From positions 8,210,876 to 8,274,875 of the forward strand of contig JAQFVV010000030.1 of assembly GCA_028023455.1 (NCBI GenBank): a stretch of DNA of 64,000 bases, in the 5' to 3' direction. Position numbers and translations under genes: made by a program. Below, in pieces: positions 1 through 11,238 of this stretch (within the stretch, counting starts at the first letter, position 1; the number at the start of each line of letters is the position of its first letter). Source of the stretch: Epiperipatus broadwayi (taxonomy: Eukaryota; Onychophora; Udeonychophora; Euonychophora; Peripatidae). Under the pieces are notes generated by a model, which worked only from the letters and a program-made list of their open reading frames with translations, made no database searches and was not told the DNA's origin.

Positions 1-12
1 ATTATCCATATC

Positions 13-85
13 CTCGGATTGTTTTCTGGTTTTTGCCTTCATCAGTGAGGACTTGGGTTTCAAAGCTAGAACTAGTACATAATAT
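13..85 (+). repeat. short dispersed repeat, copy A
   Basis: This segment aligns by eye with 6157-6230. Both run CTC(G/A)GA, then a pyrimidine-rich stretch containing TTTCT(G/A)G, then TCATCAGTGA(G/A)GA and CTTGG, over about 70 bases. This suggests two copies of one interspersed repeat, possibly SINE-derived, but no family is recognised. The window begins close to copy A, so its true left end is unknown. Confidence 0.35.
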
Positions 86-522
86 CACCTCCCCCCCCTT
101 ATACTATTTAAGATAATAACTTGAATAATATAGCACTAATATCTCAAATTCATTGATTATTTAAGATTACACTAGATGGTACTAATATAGAGTGGAAGTA
201 AACTGCTTTTGGGAAGCATTTTAAATATATAATAAAATATTGTTTAATTCTGCATGAGCCTTCAGTGATATTAATAAACCATATAATACTCAATTGTCCA
301 AGCACTTTACTACTTTTAGAATGCTTTATTTTCCACCCTTTTCTACAGTTTACAGTTTCAATTGCCCCAGTAATCTTCTTCAGAACATTATAAAAAATTT
401 GATAAAGTTTAATTTTTTGTTTTACAAGTAATCTTGACATTTAATTTTAATTATCTTATACAAATAAATCCAGCAATTTTTATTTAATTAATTAAATTTT
501 AATTAATATAGGTGCTGCATAT
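86..522. other. AT-rich non-coding stretch
   Basis: I see no coding region here. The 96-codon reading frame on the minus strand has no recognisable domain and AT-driven composition. Confidence 0.5.
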
Positions 523-1117
523 TGACTAAAAATGTGTAATAATATAAAGTTACATGTGTGTGAGTGTAAAACTACTTAATATAAAAGACATTAAGTCATT
601 CTAGAAGTAATTAAAATGCATAATAAGTTATGTGAATACAAAAATAAATTGGATCTGCTAATTTGCATGGAGATAATAAAAAATGTTTATGCAAATTATA
701 TCTAAAAAAAAAAAAATCGAAAATGTCAGCAGAACATTAAGAACATGCTAAGTATAATACAAGCAGTAAGGTGCCTGCAGTTTTAGTAGTCCATGTATGG
801 TGAAATATGCTGAAGAGACCATTGTAGTGTAAAATTAATAAAAAAGAGTTGATAGAGTAAAATAAAGTACTGGATAAGAAATATAATTTTATAATTCAAT
901 ACTATAAAGAACTGCTTGCATAATTAAGACATTAAATTTATTGAAGTCAACCAGCAAGTTGTTAGTGGAAAGACTAACAAGGTACTAATGTTATATATAG
1001 AGAGAGTGATAAACTCATTGTTAAATTAAACTTTTTTTGTGTGCATATTATTTCCAAAATAATGTAATGAGAGTCCAGCTGGATTAGGTCAAATATGACC
1101 CCTGTACACATCAATTG
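523..1117 (+). repeat. 5' LTR of the gypsy element
   Basis: This repeat matches 3714-4210 over most of its length. Shared blocks include CTAAAAATGTGTAATAA, AAAATGCATAATAAGTTATG, TAATTTGCATGGAGATA, GAAATATGCTGAAGAGACC and TAGGTCAAAT. The copies differ by many substitutions and indels, implying an old insertion. It contains an AATAAAGTACTGG block that could hold the polyadenylation signal. Confidence 0.8.
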
Positions 1118-1369
1118 GCACAGTTCTCCAGTTCAAGATCTATAACCATTAGTTGCTGCTATTAATAATTAGAAAGCCCTGCAAGCATCCATTGTCACAG
1201 TCTTAAAAAATCTGTATAAAATATGAATTGTCTGTGTGATTATAGTGCAGATTAGTATGATAATGCCATTTGACATAAATAATCAAGATTAATGGCAAGT
1301 ATACATTAGTCATGTTGAAAAATACATGATAATTAGTATTATTGATAGATAAGTTGAAAATAGCTACGT

Positions 1370-2260
1370 AGTGTGGATATCAGGAAAGGATGTGCTGCAA
1401 CTGGTAAATCATCTCTGGGAACCAAAAATACCTGAAGTTATTCCATACAAGGAGTTGCTGCAAAAAATTTAATTCCTATTTTAAACCAACAACTTCAAAA
1501 TATAAAGCACGACCTTGCTTCTGAAATAGAATGTAATCACCAAAGGAAAACCTACAGAAGTATGATATAGTAATGCAAGAATATTGAAGATGTGAATTTA
1601 GAGACTACCTAGAAGATGTGTTAGTAGACTAGTTGTTATGAGTTATGCAAGATGAGGAACTTAGACAAATATTGCTGATTATACTATTGCTATGGAATGA
1701 GGAATAGCATATGAAGCTGTTCTAAAAAATGGGCTACAATTTAAAAATAAGGCAAATGAAGTTAAGCCAAATACATGTATAAACAAAGTGAAAGCACTGA
1801 CCTGGGAGAAGAATACTAAACAGGAGGTCAATGTGTTTTCCTGAAATTTGTGATGATGGTATTTTAGTTGGATTTATATATTGTACTCTTTTCATCGTCT
1901 AATATTAGTATTAAATGTCTTTAGAAAAATTTAACTTTATTTAAATTACTACTGCAGAAAGAAAGAAGTCTTAAAGAAAATATGTAAATTTAGAAAAGAT
2001 AAGTGTTATAATTGTAGACTAACAGATCATTTGTTAAAAGTTTGTGCTAACAAACTACAAATGACTAAACTGGATTTATCTGCCAGTGGTAAATCCAGGT
2101 GAGAAGTCATGGAAAGTGGGGATCTGTCGAATTTATTGAGATGTCAAAATTTGTAATCAGATTACAAAAATGGAAATTGATAGTGGAGCAGGCATGTCAC
2201 TCATTTCTTTTAAGATTAGGACAACTGTTAATAGAAAATGGAACAATAGAGTATGAATTA
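1370..2260 (+). pseudogene. gypsy gag/protease relic with CCHC zinc knuckle
   Basis: This is a remnant of the Gag and protease part of the gypsy element. A complete CX2CX4HX4C zinc knuckle is encoded at 2004-2045 (residues CYNCRLTDHLLKVC), the RNA-binding motif of retrotransposon Gag. About 135 bases downstream, IDSGAGMSLIS is encoded from 2176, with DSGA at 2179-2190. This matches the D-S/T-G active site of retroviral-type aspartic proteases. Upstream, roughly 1600-1850, fragments such as a DEELRQ-like stretch fit the C-terminal part of a gypsy Gag. Several stops and frame changes make it a pseudogene. Confidence 0.7.
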
Positions 2261-2439
2261 GAAAGACAAATTTGGTAGTTACAGATGTAAATGTGATAGT
2301 ACTAATAAAAGTAAGCAGATACATAAAAAATTTATCATTATATATAGTGACTAAGAATATTAGCTCTACATTCGGATGTTACTGGTTCCGACCTCTGCAA
2401 ATAAATATTGAACATGTCAAGAGGGCCAAACAAATTTAA

Positions 2440-3420
2440 AGTCAAGAATGAATTTCCACTATTATTTAAGCCAAAGTCTAGAGAGATTAAATAGCAAAGT
2501 TGTAGCAAAATGGATTAAAAATGATGTGGGATACCACTTAGATTGGATTAAACAAGGTTGGTCAAAAGTGTGTCCAAACTATATAATGCTACAAATCTGG
2601 AATGCTCTGGAAAGTTTGTCTAGGTATCAAGAATGTATTCTTATGGCAGACTGAATTTTAATTCCAATTGAAGAAAGCAAACAGGTGCTACATAAAGATT
2701 ATTTCAGAATAGTAAAGATGAAAGAACTAGCCAGTTCATATGTTTGGTGACCAGACATGAATAATGACAATGAAGAAATTGTAAAGAAATGCCAAGCCTG
2801 TCAAGAAACAGTGAGGCTGCCTATAAAATAGTTCAAACCATAGCCTAAAGCTATAAAGGCAAGGGAAAGTGGAAAAATATTAATGTAGATAATGTAATAA
2901 AAGTATTAAACTTTTTGAAATATACGGGTATCCTAGACTTAAGTTATGGACCATTATGCAGGATTTTATTCAGTGCAATTAAAAGATTTTCTCGATCAGG
3001 AAGGGATATACCATATTTTAACTCCTCCCTACCACCCAGGAACAAAAAGATTTATGGGCAAAGCCATTCAATATCTAAAACTGAATAAAATGGAGTATGT
3101 TAATATTCATGAAGCATTAACAACCGCAATGTTTTATTAACAGCTCACACCAAGTTCAGTAACTCAGAAAACCTCAGTAGCATTATTAATGAAGTGCTAT
3201 GTTAGAACACATATTTCTGTGTTGATTTCTGACAAAACTAAAAGGAATGTAATTAAGTTTGAAAATATCAACATAGGACAGAGTGTCTGGATAAGTAGCA
3301 TATCGAGGGAAAATTGGATACAGGGAATTATAATTAGGTTACTGTCTAATAAAACATGTGAAATTAAAATAAGATGGTAGAGAAGTAAGACAATATATTA
3401 CTTATTTAAAAGATGTTTTA
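2440..3420 (+). pseudogene. gypsy integrase relic
   Basis: This is a remnant of the integrase that inserts retrotransposon cDNA. A linker with KGW-type spacing (QGWSKVCP) precedes a zinc-binding module at about 2690-2815, readable as LHKDYFRIVKMKELASSYVW, a stop, PDM, then CQACQ. Only part of the HHCC is preserved. At 2946-3140 the core continues with DHYAGF, GIYHILTPPYHPGT and AIQYLKLN, which fits the second catalytic Asp region and the region before the catalytic Glu. In the usual TPPYHP-TNG-xxER motif, 'NG' and 'ER' are altered here. At 3255-3375 the frame resembles the GPY/F-type C-terminal module (VGDxVWV...W..G.I...L). Stops occur between all blocks. Confidence 0.8.
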
Positions 3421-3713
3421 AGGAGCCCATAGAGATAATGCATAAGATTACAACTTCAGCTACCACTCATGTAGAAAATTCTCTAGAAAATAGTGAGAAT
3501 ATTAAAATAGATGTGTCTATCAATACAAAAAAGATATTGAGGAAAAACTTCCAGAGAATATTTATTACATCAGTGATTTATCTATTGAAGAGAAAAGACC
3601 TATACTCCTACTGAGAAGGGCTAGGGTTTGAGGAAGGTCTGGAAATTGCAAGATTATATTAGTGATTAAAATCTATGCTATTTCTAGAGTGAAGTTGAAA
3701 GTATTGCTGTTAT

Positions 3714-4210
3714 TATCTAAAAATGTGTAATAAATATAAATAAAGTTACATGTGAGTGCATGTAAAACTAGTCAATATCTAGAAATTCTTAAAATGCATA
3801 ATAAGTTATGCAAATACCAAAAAGAACTGGATCTCTAATTTGCATGGAGATACTCATAAAAATGTTTCTGCAAATCTAAAATATCAGCAGAACAACTCAT
3901 AATGTGAGCAGTAAGGTGCTTGCAGTGATGAAATATGCTGAAGAGACCATTGTGTAAAGTTAACAAAGAAGAGTTAACAGAGTAAATAAAGTACTGGATA
4001 AGAAATGCAATATTATAATTCAATACTCTAAAAAACTGTGTGCATAATTTGATTAAATTTATGGAAGTCAACCAGCAAGTTGCTAATAGAAAGACTAACA
4101 AGCTATTAATATAAATTTTGTATGTGTGTACATTATTTCCACAATAATTTAATGAGTGTATAGCTGGCTTAGGTCAAATCTGGCCCCTGTTCACATCAGT
4201 AGAATCTTTG
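3714..4210 (+). repeat. 3' LTR of the gypsy element
   Basis: This is the direct repeat of 523-1117, shorter by about 100 bases through internal deletions. The shared blocks start at CTAAAAATGTG and end near CCCTG-TCACATCA. Confidence 0.8.
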
Positions 4211-4216
4211 GCATAT

Positions 4217-4816
4217 TATTAATTTGATTTAATACCAGTATTGATATCTGTTATTGCTTTATATATGACAATTTTCTCAATGCTATTTATTTTTAAAGTT
4301 TGCTGTTTCATAATAATATCAAGTTGTTGTTTTTTTCTCTGATAAGTTCTATTACCATTGGAACTGAGAGGGTTAAGAAAAAAAACTATTTAATCAGGAG
4401 ACTGGAACTGTTGTTGTGTTCAGTCGATCTCTCTAGTCATCAGTTTATATTTCAAATTATTACCTTTTTATTGTTTTGAGGATGTTTTAATTTTTTTTTT
4501 TTCACTTTCATTATCGTATTTCAGAAAATCATGATAATTTGTTATGATAATTTATAGCCTCTTTTGACATGAACTTATGAATGTTACCATTTAATTAACT
4601 TTTTGATAATATTCTTTTATATTTATTGCTGAGATTATTCTTATAATCATGAATTAATAGAGGCTGACTACGAGTTTTACAAATGAAATCTTTATATTAT
4701 AATTTTCCCAATCTTTAATTTTTTAAATAAATATAAATTTTGTTAGTGGATTCCATTAGTAGAGGATTACTTTATTAAATTTAGGTCATATAATTATTTT
4801 CATAAAAATAAGCTAT
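4217..4816. other. AT-rich non-coding stretch
   Basis: I see no coding region or recognisable RNA. The sequence consists of T-rich runs and simple AT-rich DNA between two mobile elements. Confidence 0.5.
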
Positions 4817-5405
4817 GTTTTAAATTGCACTTTAGGCAAAAAAGTGAAGCTTAATATTATTATAAAAAGAATTATAAGGCTTAGCGCATTCGGGGAACTT
4901 CGGTCTCCATATTCATAGCCTATCTTGGGAGTGTCGGCTTACATTGAGATTTTAAGCGAATCCTGGCAGTAATTTATGCAAAATTTATTCAAAGTTTTCT
5001 TTCATATAAACCATTTTCTGGAGATTGCAAAGCACTATTCTTCTCAGTTTATTGCATAGTTGTCATTTGCAATGAAGCACATCTCCTTTATTTTTTGTTT
5101 CGTATCATTACACTCAGTACACAGTGCCCTTGTCAAAGTGGGTTCAAACAGATGGTCTGTTGTTTTTTTGGTGCTCGAAGAATATGGATTTGTTTTCAGT
5201 ATTGTTTAGAGCTCTCCTGTACAAATAGGGATGTTGAGATGTTTTGGTGGTAATGCCAAGATTCGCTTAAAATCTCAATGTAAGCCAACATTTCCAAGAT
5301 AGTCTATGAATTTGGAGACCTAAGTTCCCCAAAAGCATTAAGCCTTATAATTCTTTTTCTAATAATATTAAGCTTTACTTTTTTGTGTAAAGCACAATTT
5401 AAAAC
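4817..5405. mobile_element. foldback MITE with ~150-bp terminal inverted repeats
   Basis: The left arm 4817-4977 and right arm 5255-5405 are imperfect inverted repeats of each other. The left arm begins GTTTTAAATTGCAC and the right ends GCACAATTTAAAAC. Internally, TTACATTGAGATTTTAAGCGAAT faces ATTCGCTTAAAATCTCAATGTAA. A unique spacer of about 277 bases separates the arms and encodes no transposase I can recognise. The structure is that of a non-autonomous TIR DNA transposon. I could not settle a target-site duplication, so the superfamily is open. Confidence 0.8.
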
Positions 5406-6156
5406 TTACCACTCAAAGGTGAAGTAAAAATAAGGATATTATTTCAAAAATAAGGTATGTAGAAGTTTAATCCAATGTTAAAAGTTCCTGGATTGATTTC
5501 CTACGAAGACAAGTAAAAAAAAGTGAATAAAAGATTTTTTTAAAAAATCTCAATTGGATAAATGGAAACTGGATGTCATAGCACTTTGGTGATTAAATGT
5601 TAACAATTGATTTTACTATAAATAAATAATATGTATTGATTTTTTATGGGAAGAGAAATTCAATTAATAAAATAGTTGACTCATGGTAAACCTAATGTAT
5701 TCAGAAAGAATGTTTGACATGCAAAGTTTGCTCAATAATTCATGCATTATTTAAGATAAAATTCATCTTTAACTTTGCCTCTGGACCTAAAGTGGTTATA
5801 CTTATTTTGAGTAGCTGCTTAACAGTTGCTTAAGTGACTTTGGCAAATCTTTATATTCAAAATAATTATAATCTCACAGTTTACAAAATGTTTGCAATGA
5901 TATCCACTATCTTATATGTCTCTATAGTTTAGAGTTGAAATCACAATTCATTATTTTTTATAACTACCAATATTCTAGTAACAGAAAATGGTGTGATGAT
6001 TAACAAATTCAACATTACTGACATCTGTAAAAAAATATCTTCTAACTTATTCATTATGTGAATAAGCTGCTTTACGTTTTAAATATATAAATTTATATAT
6101 TGTATTATATAATGAGCATTAATAACTCTTAACAAGCTTATCTGAATATCTCTATC
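5406..6156. other. AT-rich non-coding stretch
   Basis: No coding potential or repeat structure was recognised here. Confidence 0.5.
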
Positions 6157-6230
6157 CTCAGACCGGTTTCTAGCTGCTCGCTGTCATCAGTGAAGAGCTT
6201 GGATATTCAGACATTAGATCTAATAATACC
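6157..6230 (+). repeat. short dispersed repeat, copy B
   Basis: This is the second copy of the segment at 13-85, sharing the TCATCAGTGA-AG-CTTGG core. Confidence 0.35.
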
Positions 6231-6873
6231 AGCTAAAGCCCAGCATTTGTCTAAAAGTTAATTATTAAGTAGAAAATCCGAAATTTTCAGACATCTATAT
6301 GTCTTCAAATCCAGCTATTTAACTTAAATAGCCATATGGGACTGAACTAACTTCAGGTACACCATATATTACTAGCTTTAGCAATATAACATTGCCATTT
6401 ATATGTGTAATGGGGATTTATATTATACTTATGTTTAGAGGTGGATGAATTACAAAAGATATGCTAGAAGAAACTACAAAATATATGTGGAAAACAAATA
6501 TAAAAATAAAAAAGTTAAATAAAGCATCAAAGAGCTATAACTGTCTAATGCAAGAAACAGAAAGGGCTTGAATATGTAAAACCTATCTTTTATCATATAT
6601 CTTATGATCATGAAATGGTGGTGCATTATCTTTTTTAAAAAAATAATAGGAATGCTCCCACATCAAAATCACACAATTATTGATAGACTGTTTATGCTTC
6701 AAGCCAACTATAAAATTATGCTTGGAATCTAATGCCTTGTACATTAAACTGAAAGTGGCCAAATCCTCTAAAAACATGATCAACACTTACCTATGTTGTA
6801 TAGTCTGATGCTTGAGAGATAGCCTCAGTTGTTTAATCTCCTTGCACATCACAGGTATTATTCCTAAATCATG
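6231..6873. other. AT-rich non-coding stretch
   Basis: No gene was recognised. The minus-strand frame at 6583-6786 (KHKQSINN..HSYYFFKKDNAPPFHDHKIYD) has no family I can name. Confidence 0.4.
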
Positions 6874-6881
6874 CTTTAGAC

Positions 6882-7066
6882 TAATGGTTCTCAACCTGTG
6901 GGTCATGACCCCTTTGAGGATTAAACAACCCTTTCACAGGGTCATCTAAGACCATCGGAAAACATTTTTGATTCATAACAGTAGCAAAATTAAAGATTGG
7001 GGGGGTCACCACAACATAAGGAACTGTATTAAAGGGTCACAGCATTAGGAAGGTTGAGAGCTACTG
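6882..7066 (+). mobile_element. SPIN-family hAT MITE (Space Invader-like)
   Basis: This 185-bp element begins TAATGGTTCTCAACCTGTGG and ends AGGTTGAGAGCTACTG, an imperfect terminal inverted pair. It is flanked by a perfect 8-bp duplication CTTTAGAC (6874-6881 and 7067-7074), the hAT hallmark. Internal blocks GACCCCTTTGAGG, CCTTTCACAGGGTCATCTAA, AGACCATCGGAAAACA, GGGGTCACCACAACAT and AAGGGTCAC-GCATTAGG match, as I remember it, the SPIN non-autonomous consensus known from several tetrapods and some invertebrates. It encodes nothing and would have been mobilised in trans by a SPIN transposase. I recognised the family from memory, not by a database search. Confidence 0.9.
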
Positions 7067-7074
7067 CTTTAGAC

Positions 7075-10000
7075 AAAAGAGATTAGACTTTGCTTCATGT
7101 TACTTCCAATTAGAGAATTATTAAAAGAAAAAAACCGGTTATATTCTGGGAATGATATCTTAGCCAATAGTGATTTGTTATTTGATAAAAATTAATATCT
7201 TTCAGCCATATTAGAACAACTACGTGAACGTGTTTTAAGATAATGCATGTAGAAAAAATGGAACTTTTTGTTTCATTAAAATATAGCATTCCTATCACAT
7301 GATATAACTTAGTACAGTTATCATTTTGAAGTTAATATTTATACTTATTGTAAAGATTTTAAGTTTCAATTTTACATTCTCTTCATTATACTAGCTTAAT
7401 GAAGAGTTTTCTTTACCTTTGGAATTGCAGTAAGTATCATCTATATATTTTTAACTTCTGTAATTAAATCATATAGAAAAAAACATGAGCATTTGCCATA
7501 TTTTGCTTATGATATTGTTTTGAATTGATGGAATTTTAGTTTTAAAAAATCCATTTTGTCTCACCATTTAAATTAATATGAGATTGAATCTTATAGAAAT
7601 AATTTGATCTAAGAGAATCCACTAAATATTAGCTTCTCTATTCCATATTTCTCTATATAAGGTCAATCAAGAATAATGAAATATGGCCTCCTAGGATGAT
7701 TTCAGTGCTTCCATTGCTCAAAGTTCTTATGAACTCTTGAGTCATTTGAATATAAATTACATTTCTTGTGCATTTTAAATAGGAATGCTTTCTATAGAAC
7801 CTTGACAGTAGAAATTGAAATATCTATTTATTTTAAGAATGATTCTGTATTGATTGCAAAGTCAGAATTTATGATTGGGGCAAAGTAGTATATATGAAAT
7901 TATATTGTCTAATTTACAGAGCTATTTGAATTCCTTATCCATGTGTAGTACATTCCAAGGCTGTATAGATTGATTTTTTTGAGTTTCTAAAAGATTATTT
8001 GAAGGAAATGGAATTGTTTCTGTTTGATACTTTTCCCAGTGGCCAAAATTGTCTAAACTTAAAGAGCAGTCATTTGTTCATGTTTGATTTTCACAACAAC
8101 TTTTTCAAGATTCTTATTTGTAATCTAATTAATTAACTGAAGCTTCTTTTTATATTGAGAATGGAATTTGTGTTTTAATTTTTTGCATGCTGGACTTCTC
8201 CAATTTTACTGGTATGAAAGTATATTTCTAGGAGTCAGTTTTGATGAGAACAAAATATTTACATATCTTAAGTTCTTGGTATAATTATTTTGTGATGGAT
8301 TTGTTTTTGCCTTGTTTTTGAATTGTTCGACTTTCTCTAGTGTTTTTTTTTTTTTGCATTTGATTGATTCCGTGGAACTTCTAGTTGAATGAACACTTTT
8401 ATGGCAAAAAAAAACCCATTTAGTATAGATGAGTTTGCAATTGTTGGTAATCAGCATTATCAAATGCAGCAATATTTTTTCTTTGCTTTTTTTTTTACAT
8501 TTTAAGTTGTCTTGTTTTGATGGTACATCTGTTATGTACATGTATGTGCATGCAGTATTAGGCTGAGTTCATTAAACATTATCTGATGAAGAAATTTTAA
8601 TGAATTCTAATTGTAAACTAAAATCTGAAACATCTTACAAAGAATATTGGAGAATTATACAACTTGCTTCTTGTTTATTCTAGAAAAGCATTATTGTTGA
8701 AGATGGAAGTGAGGAAACTTCTTAGAAGTTCTGTAATGCATGCTCTTCAGCTACTGCTGTTGATTTCAGTCATCATAAATATCCATCATATCATCATCTA
8801 TGAATTGTTATATGATTGAATTCTAGAGGATCTTTGTAACTGTTGCTGTAATTCAAAATGCTGCCATTCTTTTTCAAGTGTGTTTTAATCGCTTCATATA
8901 AATAATTAAGAATTCTGTCAGTTGCACAAATTATAAGACACTCTATCTTTTGAATCAAGTGTAAATTTATTAGAAGATTAGCAAAAACTATTAATTACTG
9001 ATATAGTACACTAGATTAACAGAAAAACAAAAAAAGATATTTATAGTAATTATATGAAAATATAGAGTATTTGAACTCAGACTTTCAAGCAACCTTCAAC
9101 CATCCTTACTATCTCATACTACTGAATTATATGAGGAAAAAATAGCAGAAATATCTTAGTGTAGAGATGTCATTATTAGTTCTATATAACTCTATAGTTT
9201 GGGCTTTCCACCTGATTGTGAAGTACAACTTTTTTAATGAGAATATGCAGTTTGACTCGATTTCTTGCAATTTACTTCTAGGTAAGAGTCTTTCTTTTTA
9301 AGCTTTGGCTGCTGTTGTTTCTAAGATGACTGGCAAAGACAGTGGAGAAAATGAGTGGAGGCATTAACAATTTGATGACCTATCTTTTTCGAAGATGTTT
9401 GGGCAGTGAGCTTTGCAAATAATAATCTTCTGTTGAGTTAATTTTTTTTTTTTAAATTGAGGAAAGCTTTTATTCTCTTTTGAAGAATTGAAAGAGAAGT
9501 TTGCATTGCTGTATTAATTAACTGCCATCTTAATTAATGAATGTGTTGCTGATTTTTTTTTTATTTTTATAAATCATTTGAGTGATTGCTAATAATGACA
9601 TGATAATGGCTTACAAACTGAATGATTGTAAATAATCTTTTAGATCTTCCTTACAATTTTTTTTTCAGAGCATCTGATTTTTATTTTGAGATATTTGAAT
9701 GCTATCTACAAAAACAATACAATAGTTACAATATATCCATAATTATATTATTTTTTCAAGATATTCAATACTCAATCATTCTTTAATAATTCCATGCAAA
9801 ATGTGAAAGAGTATTGAACATCTTCAAAGGATAATATAACATCATAGTTAAGGATATATTGGAACTATTACATTGTACAGATATTTAAAAGCCTATTATA
9901 TTATACTCACCATTATTTATGTACTATAATCTAAAACAATTACTGGATTTTTCAAATTTCTGGATGTTCCAGACGCAGTTCAAGTTTTTTGGAATAGCTA

Positions 10001-10204
10001 TAGTTCTTTTTTTTTTTATCAAGTGATGGATTGTGGGAAATCAATAATAATAAATGCCGTTTGTTTTCAAATAGCATTTGATTTTTTTTCTTTAAATTTA
10101 TAACTTAAAAGATTTTAAACTCCTATGTAGCATCCATGTTATTTTGTAAGATCATATTTTATTTTCAAAATTTTTGTCTTCAAGAGATGAGTGAATGAAA
10201 ATTG
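7075..10204. other. non-coding stretch, probably upstream PHLPP intron
   Basis: No exon with convincing splice sites and a PHLPP-like translation was found here. Around 8890-8940 the minus strand reads a short polar peptide (ILNYLYEAIKTHLKKNG) that could be an eroded coding relic, but stops surround it and I cannot name it. The Lys-rich minus frame 8206-8541 is driven by poly-A/T runs. Confidence 0.4.
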
Positions 10205-10290
10205 ATGGCCTAGTTGCTAGCATAGATGCTTTCTAAGCAGTTGTCCCAGGGTTCGTTTCCCGGCCCACACTTTGACATATAAAAAAAAGA
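10205..10290 (+). repeat. tRNA-derived SINE relic
   Basis: An A-box-like TGGCCTAGTTGC (10205-10216) and a B-box-like GGGTTCGTTTCCC (10249-10261) are spaced as in the RNA polymerase III internal promoter of tRNA genes. The segment continues CGGCCCACAC, then TTTGACAT and an A-rich tail. The tRNA-like region has only partial anticodon-stem pairing, and its 5' acceptor strand does not pair with CCCACAC. It is therefore a tRNA-derived SINE fragment rather than a working tRNA. It lies about 190 bp before the PHLPP exon, inside the presumed intron. Confidence 0.6.
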
Positions 10291-10479
10291 TGTGAGTGAA
10301 TTAGTTATATAGACTATAGATAAACAAATAATGTTTTGTTTATATATATGTGGAAGCTTATGTTCAATTTAATTATTTTGAAATTTAATTTGATGAATTT
10401 GTAATCTATTAAAAGATATTTAAATGTGTTATATATTTTCGTACAATGTGTGATTATATGTTTCAATTTTTGCTTTTAG

Positions 10480-10714
10480 TCAGTTAAAATTAAGTGGCCA
10501 GCGTCTAGGAGCAGCCACTGTTCTTTGCCATATTTTAAAATCTACAAGTCCAGAAATTGATAATAAATATACAATGCATGTAGCCAATGTTGGTCATTGT
10601 GAAGCTGTGCTTTGTCGGCAGGGAGAGCCACTATGCTTAACTCAGTTGTGTACAATAGCAGATAATCTTGAAGAAAGAGAAAGAGTTAGAAAAGCCAATG
10701 GAATTATTACTGAA
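10480..10714 (+). CDS. PHLPP: PHLPP-like phosphatase, internal exon (PP2C domain)
   Basis: This is an internal coding exon of a PH domain and leucine-rich repeat protein phosphatase. Members of this family are PP2C-type Ser/Thr phosphatases that dephosphorylate the hydrophobic motif of AKT and PKC. It is bounded by acceptor TGCTTTTAG and donor GTATGT. One base completes a codon split by the upstream intron, then 78 codons follow to ACTGAA (intron phase 0). The peptide contains LSGQRLGAATVLCHIL, then VANVGHCEAVLCRQGEPL, then ERERVRKANGIITE. These match the 'VANVG...AVLCR.G' and 'V...GIITED' region of PHLPP PP2C domains as I know them. The exon joins in frame to the one at 14845. No LRR or PH exon is visible in the window, so the gene is 5'-incomplete here. 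Confidence 0.9.
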
Positions 10715-11238
10715 GTATGTAAATACATTTTCAAATAAACTTATATGTTTAATTTTAAAATTAATTTATTCTATTCATTGTTTTTAAAATGGGAACTTTC
10801 TTTTTTTTTTTTCACACTTCTTCATAAGTCATGCCAAGTCTCGATCTAAAACAGTATATAATTGATATTTTGTTTATTTATTTTTAATTATTACCTTTTT
10901 CTTTTCATTAGTATGTTTTAATTATTCAGTAGTTACCTTGAATTATTTAATGCAGACTCAAAATCTGTGAATTCCACTTTTAGCTGTCATTTCTGATACT
11001 TTAATTTCTTATAAACTTCTGACCAATAATACATGTGGCATGTTATTGAATAATGATCATTTTAAAAAAACAACTTAATTCACTGTTTTTTTTTAATCAA
11101 TTATTAATTTAAATTACACCTTTTAATTTAAAATTTAAAAAAAAAAGATTACTATGAGTATATGAGTAGAATAAAGTCACAATGCTACCATGAAAGCTAG
11201 AACTTTTTATTTGATTTTGCAAGATTATAATTGTTAAA

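Larger units (their letters stand above)
523..4210 (+). mobile_element. decayed Ty3/gypsy LTR retrotransposon
   Basis: This is a plus-strand LTR element with two related direct terminal repeats (about 523-1117 and 3714-4210). Between them lie gag, protease and integrase remnants in the Ty3/gypsy order. A candidate 6-bp duplication GCATAT lies immediately outside both ends (517-522 and 4211-4216). The end coordinates are approximate because the LTR tips differ and do not show clean TG...CA. Protease motifs are followed within about 250 bp by the linker that normally precedes integrase, so essentially all of reverse transcriptase and RNase H is deleted. Numerous stops and frameshifts show the element is old and inactive. 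Confidence 0.8.

Noticed and set aside
8206-8541. Lys-rich 111-codon minus-strand ORF
   Set aside because: Its residues come mostly from poly-A/T runs. There are no splice sites or domain.
10205-10271. Functional tRNA gene
   Set aside because: Acceptor and anticodon stems do not pair properly and the 5' side is degenerate, so it is a SINE relic.
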